Assembly (NCBI GenBank): GCA_025455665.1
Contig: JALOMC010000048.1
Span: 1-11,150 of the forward strand
DNA length: 11,150 bases
Origin: Chitinophagaceae bacterium
Lineage (GTDB): Bacteria > Bacteroidota > Bacteroidia > Chitinophagales > Chitinophagaceae
Direction: 5' to 3'
Shown here: in pieces, positions 7,874 through 11,150 of the stretch
Layout of the letters: each line of letters starts with the position of its first letter
Position numbering within the stretch: position 1 is the first letter of the stretch
Made by a program: the position numbers and the translations under genes
The notes under the pieces: generated by a model
Databases searched by the model: none
Seen by the model: the letters and a program-made list of their open reading frames with translations, nothing else
What the model was told of the DNA's origin: nothing

Positions 7874-9001
7874 CTATCGGTCTATATCCGGTATTACCAA
7901 ATCAAGGGTGCCCATCACGGCTACCAGGTCGCCCAGCTTTTGCCCACGCACCATGTGGTCCAGCGCACTCAAGTTGCTGAAGCCGGGGCTGCGAAACTTA
8001 ATGCGATAAGGAGTAGTGCCGCCTTCACTCACGATGTACACACCCAACTCGCCGCGGGCCGTTTCCACCCGAGAATAGAACTCACCCTTCGGCGGCTTCA
8101 ACACGGCTTTGGTTTTAGCCTGAAAATCGCCTGTTGGAATATTGTCAATCAACTGCTCGATGATGGACATAGATTGCCTTAGTTCGGCCAGTCGCACCAG
8201 GTATCGGGCGTAGCTATCGCCAGCTGTTTCCAGTATTTCATCAAACTGCACCTGTTGATACACTTCGTAGGGATACCACTTTCGCACATCGCAGCTTACG
8301 CCACTGCCACGGGCCGTGGGGCCGGTACATCCGTACGAAATGGCATCGGCCTTGCTGATAAAACCGGTTCCCTTCAGCCTGTTCTGAAAAATGATGTTCC
8401 CCGTCACTAACTCATCATACTCATCTATTTTGCTACGGAAGTGTGCCAGAAACGCCTTGGCATCTCGCTGAAAATTGGGATGCAGATCGAACATGACGCC
8501 GCCGGGCACCATGTAGTTCATGGTCAGGCGGGCGCCGCAGGTCTCTTCCATGATCGTGTTGATCATTTCCCTCTCACGAAAGGCGAGAAAGAACGGAGTA
8601 ACAGCGCCACAATCCATGGCTACCGACCCCCACCACAGGCAGTGCGATGCAATGCGGGTGAGCTCATCCATGACTACACGGATATACTGTGCCCGTAGGG
8701 GCACTTCTATACCCATGGCCTGCTCCACTGCCAGGGCACATGCGTGGTTATTGATATGCGCCGACAGGTAATCCATGCGGCTGGTGGTGTAGATGAATTG
8801 CCGGTAAGAGAGGCTCTCACACATCTTTTCGATGCTGCGGTGTATATAACCAAGGTGAGGTTCTACTTTCTTCACCGTTTCGCCGTCGATAGTGATGACA
8901 AGGTGCAACACGCCATGCGTGCTGGGGTGTTGGGGCCCCACGTTGATCACCATTTCGTCGGTACCCGGAATGGTTTGAATAATGTCTGTTTCGCGGTACA
9001 T
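7874..9001 (-). CDS. nuoD: NADH-quinone oxidoreductase subunit D (49 kDa)
   Basis: Q-module subunit related to the large subunit of [NiFe] hydrogenases. With NuoB it forms the quinone-binding pocket near cluster N2. The motif GPQHPSTHG (22-30) provides the pocket histidine, and SRMDYLSAHINNHA (74-87) provides the pocket tyrosine, Tyr78. The block from 135 (TPFFLAFREREMINTIMEE) and the C-terminal VMGTLDLVIPDIDR are typical. The hydrogenase nickel cysteines are absent, as expected of NuoD. Length is 375, slightly under the usual 380-410. The ATG at 9001 is 8 bases after nuoC, so the C and D subunits are separate genes rather than the fused form seen in E. coli and Bacteroides. Confidence 0.98.
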   Translation of the reverse strand: MYRETDIIQTIPGTDEMVINVGPQHPSTHGVLHLVITIDGETVKKVEPHLGYIHRSIEKMCESLSYRQFIYTTSRMDYLSAHINNHACALAVEQAMGIEVPLRAQYIRVVMDELTRIASHCLWWGSVAMDCGAVTPFFLAFREREMINTIMEETCGARLTMNYMVPGGVMFDLHPNFQRDAKAFLAHFRSKIDEYDELVTGNIIFQNRLKGTGFISKADAISYGCTGPTARGSGVSCDVRKWYPYEVYQQVQFDEILETAGDSYARYLVRLAELRQSMSIIEQLIDNIPTGDFQAKTKAVLKPPKGEFYSRVETARGELGVYIVSEGGTTPYRIKFRSPGFSNLSALDHMVRGQKLGDLVAVMGTLDLVIPDIDR

Positions 9002-9009
9002 ACTGGCAG

Positions 9010-9465
9010 CTACAGTTTTATCATGTTTACCGGGTCTTCATAATCCTTTCGTAGTGGCCAGCCTTCCCACTCGTCGGGCAGTATCAGGCGGCGCAGGTCG
9101 GGGTGGCCTTCAAACTGCACACCAAATAGCTCATACACTTCTCGTTCGTGAAACTCGGCTGTACGCCAGGTATGTGCTGCCGTGGCTATCACGGGCTGCT
9201 CCCGGTCCAGCTGGCATTTTACTACCAGCTCGTGGCGGTAGTCAGTACTGCGCAAATGATACACCATGGTCAGGTGTTTCAGCCAGTCTACACAGGTGAG
9301 GCAGAATAAAAAATCAAACTGCAGCTCAGCTGTATCTCTCAAAAACAACGCGAAGCTGCCCCACTGGCTGGCTGGCACTTGTATTTGCAAAAATTGACCG
9401 GCATCGTCTACCGCATTATCCGGAAAACGTTCAGTCAGTAGTTGCTTTAGTTCCTCTCTGGTCAT
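9010..9465 (-). CDS. nuoC: NADH-quinone oxidoreductase subunit C (30 kDa)
   Basis: Q-module scaffold subunit that packs against NuoD and NuoB. The family signature lies at 105-141: EFHEREVYELFGVQFEGHPD, then LRRLILPDEWEGWPLRKDY. The start is chosen at the ATG 9463-9465, giving 151 residues. An in-frame TTG at 9493-9495 would add ten residues (TTG-encoded, then KSRPIIIPH), but it would put a strong hairpin (9484-9501) across the start region and would use a rare start codon. From the ATG the gap to nuoB is 39 bases. The C-terminus ends in DPVNMIKL, 8 bases before nuoD. No metal ligands are expected or seen. Confidence 0.96.
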   Translation of the reverse strand: MTREELKQLLTERFPDNAVDDAGQFLQIQVPASQWGSFALFLRDTAELQFDFLFCLTCVDWLKHLTMVYHLRSTDYRHELVVKCQLDREQPVIATAAHTWRTAEFHEREVYELFGVQFEGHPDLRRLILPDEWEGWPLRKDYEDPVNMIKL

Positions 9466-9483
9466 GTGGGGTATGATTATTGG

Positions 9484-9501
9484 GCGGCTTTTCAAAGCCG
9501 C
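9484..9501 (-). other. Intercistronic hairpin between nuoB and nuoC
   Basis: The coding strand reads GCGGCTTT GA AAAGCCGC, a perfect 8-bp inverted repeat (a 7-bp stem with a TGAA loop is more realistic sterically). It begins three bases after the nuoB stop codon and ends 18 bases before the preferred nuoC ATG. No U-tract follows, so it is unlikely to be a terminator. It could protect the upstream message end or tune nuoC translation. That is inference from position alone. Confidence 0.6.
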
Positions 9502-9504
9502 AGA

Positions 9505-10140
9505 TTATTCGCTGCTTGCTTTCATTTCGCCTCTGATCTGTTCTCGTGTCATGCCGGCCTTTATTTTCACTTGTAAGGCCATCAGGGCATGTATCAGCGC
9601 TTCGGGCCTTGGGGGGCAGCCGGCTATGTACACATCTACAGGTATTACGTGATCGGCCCCTTTTACTACACTGTAGGTGTTGTAGAAAAATGGCCCGCCA
9701 CTGGTAGCACAGGCACCCATGGCCACCACATATTTAGGATCGGCCATTTGATCGTACAGGCGCTTCAGCACAGGTGCCATTTTATTTACAATCGTACCGG
9801 CTATTATAATCACGTCGGCCTGCCGCACCGATGCCCGGGCCACTTCAAATCCAAAGCGGCTCCAATCGTACTTGGCGCTGTACGCACTCATCATTTCAAT
9901 AGCGCAGCAACTGGTGCCAAAAGTGAGTGGCCACAAACTATTGCTGCGTGCCCAATTGATCACCTCATCCATGGCACTTACCAAAATACCTCCACCGGGC
10001 GTTTGGTGTACCGTACCTGGAAACGGGGTGGGGCCAGCAAGCTCGGCTATTGATTTGGCGGCCGCAGGCGGATGAGCCTGCGCCGGTGGCGTACTGCTTT
10101 CGGCTGCCTGCGTTTCTTGTGATGGTATTGATTCACTCAT
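9505..10140 (-). CDS. nuoB: NADH-quinone oxidoreductase subunit B (cluster N2)
   Basis: Q-module subunit holding the terminal [4Fe-4S] cluster N2, the direct donor to quinone. The four ligands are visible: the tandem Cys78-Cys79 (FGTSCCAIEMM), Cys144 (MGACATSGGPF) and Cys175 (IAGCPPRPEAL). Length is 211, somewhat over the usual 160-190, because of an N-terminal extension of about 45 residues rich in Ala, Pro, Ser and Gln before the conserved core begins near ILVSAMDEVINWARS. The start ATG at 10140 is the only ATG before the core, and an AGGAAG lies six bases upstream, which is unusually Shine-Dalgarno-like for this phylum. The gap to nuoA is 56 bases. Confidence 0.98.
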   Translation of the reverse strand: MSESIPSQETQAAESSTPPAQAHPPAAAKSIAELAGPTPFPGTVHQTPGGGILVSAMDEVINWARSNSLWPLTFGTSCCAIEMMSAYSAKYDWSRFGFEVARASVRQADVIIIAGTIVNKMAPVLKRLYDQMADPKYVVAMGACATSGGPFFYNTYSVVKGADHVIPVDVYIAGCPPRPEALIHALMALQVKIKAGMTREQIRGEMKASSE

Positions 10141-10196
10141 GGCTTCCTGCTTTTACTCCCATACGCGGCAGTGGCCGGCCTTTCAGCCGTTATTTC

Positions 10197-10547
10197 TTAC
10201 TTCCATTCCAGCGCTCCTTTTTTATGCGCATACAGCAGGCCTAAAAAAAGGATGAAAAAGAAGATCAGAATTTCAACAAGGGCCACCCAGCCTACATTTT
10301 TTACTACTACCGCCCACGGATACAGAAACACCAACTCTACATCGAAAATGAGGAAGATGAGAGCAAAGAGGTAATAGCCCACATTGAACTGAATGCGACT
10401 GGCACCCTTGGTGGGTACACCACACTCATATGGCTCCCCTTTTTGCTTGTTGGTACTGGCTTTTAGCACCAGCTTGGAAATGCTGAGTGCAATGCCCGCA
10501 AATGCAAGCGCAGCTATGGCCAATGCTATCAACGAACCTGCACCCAT
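10197..10547 (-). CDS. nuoA: NADH-quinone oxidoreductase subunit A
   Basis: Three-helix membrane subunit (116 residues) at the junction of the Q module and membrane arm, and the first gene of the nuo cluster. The long cytoplasmic loop carries KGEPYECGVPTKGASRIQF (36-54) with Cys42, the conserved cysteine exposed in the deactive state of some complexes. Helix 2 contains LIFLIFDVELVFLYPWAV with Asp69 and Glu71, corresponding to E. coli Asp79 and Glu81. The tail GALEWK is typical. The ATG at 10547 follows a 135-base gap to the previous gene, which is where an operon promoter would be expected. Confidence 0.98.
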   Translation of the reverse strand: MGAGSLIALAIAALAFAGIALSISKLVLKASTNKQKGEPYECGVPTKGASRIQFNVGYYLFALIFLIFDVELVFLYPWAVVVKNVGWVALVEILIFFFILFLGLLYAHKKGALEWK

Positions 10548-10593
10548 GTAGTGGTTGGTTTTGTTCGAAAGTAGTTGTGCGACAATCGTTTGA

Positions 10594-10611
10594 AACTGAC
10601 GGATATCAGTT
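10594..10611. promoter_or_regulatory. Short inverted repeat in the nuoA upstream region (possible operator)
   Basis: AACTGA - CGGATA - TCAGTT is a perfect 6-bp dyad with a six-base spacer, about 47 bases before the nuoA ATG and just downstream of the promoter candidate. It could bind a dimeric regulator or form a small 5' leader hairpin. A 6-bp dyad can occur by chance, so support is weak. Confidence 0.25.
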
Positions 10612-10617
10612 CAAGTG

Positions 10618-10649
10618 AAAATTTAAGTCAGCCGGGGTACACCACCAAA
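10618..10649 (-). promoter_or_regulatory. Candidate Bacteroidota-type promoter for the nuo operon
   Basis: On the coding strand a TTTG (10646-10649) is followed after 20 bases by TAAATTTT (10618-10625). The Bacteroidota primary sigma consensus is TTTG near -33 and TAnnTTTG near -7, with roughly 17-23 bases between. Here the -7 box differs only in its last base. It would start transcription roughly 65 bases before nuoA. It sits in the only sizeable gap upstream of the cluster. Start-site data do not exist here, so this is a pattern match only. Confidence 0.4.
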
Positions 10650-10682
10650 CTTTTTTTGCCGCGACAAACAATTAAATCTGCT

Positions 10683-11051
10683 TCAAGCCACATCGGCTAC
10701 CGAAAACGGACGACGCTTGTAGAGCGCCAGCGCCAGCGCTGCCATACTTAGGTAAAAGGCGCTGAAACCTTCTAACATAAAAGTAGCCTTGTACAAACCC
10801 TGGCGATACAGCAGCCAGGCCGCTACCGATAACAGCACCGACTCTACGAACAACAAAAGCGGAGTTTTGAAACGCGAAGTCCATCGTACACGATGGTGAA
10901 AAGCTGCCAGTGCCAAACAAGGCACCGATAATGCCAACAGCCACACAGCACTGGCATCCAGCCCGGCCCACTTGCTAATGGCAGTAGCCAGCAGCAGTAT
11001 TGCGGGCAGCAGGTACAAACTGGTTTTTATCCAATGCTGCGATGATTTCAT
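10683..11051 (-). CDS. Hypothetical four-helix membrane protein
   Basis: A 122-residue protein I cannot assign to a family. Four hydrophobic segments are visible at about 11-27, 34-51, 63-82 and 92-111. Helix 2 is followed by a basic loop HHRVRWTSRFK (52-62) and helix 4 by YKRRP, which by the positive-inside rule puts both loops in the cytoplasm only if the topology is not simply alternating; the orientation is therefore unclear. There are no cysteine pairs, haem-binding motifs or catalytic motifs. The ATG at 11051 lies 12 bases after the ferredoxin reductase-like stop, so the two are likely cotranscribed. A 135-base gap separates it from nuoA, so membership in the nuo transcript is uncertain. 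Confidence 0.75.
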   Translation of the reverse strand: MKSSQHWIKTSLYLLPAILLLATAISKWAGLDASAVWLLALSVPCLALAAFHHRVRWTSRFKTPLLLFVESVLLSVAAWLLYRQGLYKATFMLEGFSAFYLSMAALALALYKRRPFSVADVA

Positions 11052-11063
11052 ACGTACAGCCCA

Positions 11064-11150
11064 TTAGCCATACAACTCAAAATGGATGTCCTTTTTATCG
11101 TACCCCATGGCCGTCAGGCGCTGGCGGGCTTCGTCTATCATGTTTTTCCA
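11064..11150 (-). CDS. C-terminus of a ferredoxin-NADP reductase-like flavoprotein (partial)
   Basis: Only the last 28 residues are inside the window: WKNMIDEARQRLTAMGYDKK, then DIHFELYG and a TAA stop at 11064-11066. The pattern of a helix (MIDEARQRL), a Gly-Tyr-Asp-Lys-Lys turn and a final strand ending IHFELYG is the usual ending of the NAD(P)-binding domain in the ferredoxin-NADP reductase superfamily, where the Trp normally follows a Cys-Gly pair. Members move electrons between NAD(P)H and ferredoxins or similar carriers through FAD. The FAD domain and nucleotide motifs lie outside the window, so the exact member (reductase, phenylacetyl-CoA epoxidase-type reductase, or other) cannot be decided. 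Confidence 0.65.
   Translation of the reverse strand, partial: WKNMIDEARQRLTAMGYDKKDIHFELYG

Noticed and set aside
9466..9495. nuoC starting at TTG 9495
   Set aside because: The ATG at 9465 gives a normal-length NuoC, and the TTG lies inside a stable hairpin.

Overview
This window is an almost complete respiratory complex I (NADH:quinone oxidoreductase type) operon from a member of the Bacteroidota. All genes lie on the minus strand, so transcription runs from the right end to the left. The Bacteroidota assignment, with Chitinophagaceae as my best guess, rests on the protein wording (especially NuoM, NuoN and the ferredoxin-NADP reductase tail), the general lack of Shine-Dalgarno sequences, and a promoter candidate resembling the TTTG / TAnnTTTG pattern of that phylum. 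It is inference from memory of the families, not a database result.

Right to left, the window opens with the last 28 codons of a probable ferredoxin-NADP reductase-like flavoprotein (11064-11150). A 122-residue four-helix membrane protein of unknown function follows (10683-11051), then a 135-base gap with a candidate promoter. The complex I genes come next: nuoA, nuoB, nuoC, nuoD, nuoH, nuoI, nuoJ, nuoK, nuoL, nuoM and nuoN, separated by 8 to 58 bases. The last gene is a small Ala/Pro-rich hypothetical protein (62-451).

Together these genes encode the quinone-reducing Q module (NuoB, C, D, I) and the whole membrane proton-pumping arm (NuoA, H, J, K, L, M, N). The NADH-oxidising N module (NuoE, F, G) is absent from its usual place between nuoD and nuoH, where only 24 bases remain. 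The electron donor cannot be read from this locus. The N-module genes may be elsewhere in the genome, or this may be an 11-subunit complex fed by ferredoxin or another carrier.

The left end is irregular. nuoN has a one-base frame disruption at 585-587 that destroys its last 32 or so residues, and these continue perfectly in another frame to a stop at 486. The outermost 108 bases form a perfect 39-bp inverted repeat around a 30-base loop, with one arm starting exactly at base 1 and the other inside the end of the hypothetical gene. Both look more like assembly or sequencing problems near a contig end than biology, though a natural terminator hairpin cannot be excluded. I see no RNA genes, mobile elements or CRISPR arrays, and no gene-free stretch over 300 bases. 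I found no convincing new system here. The points most worth checking are the missing N module, the NuoM channel lysine replaced by Phe, the nuoN frameshift, and the terminal inverted repeat.
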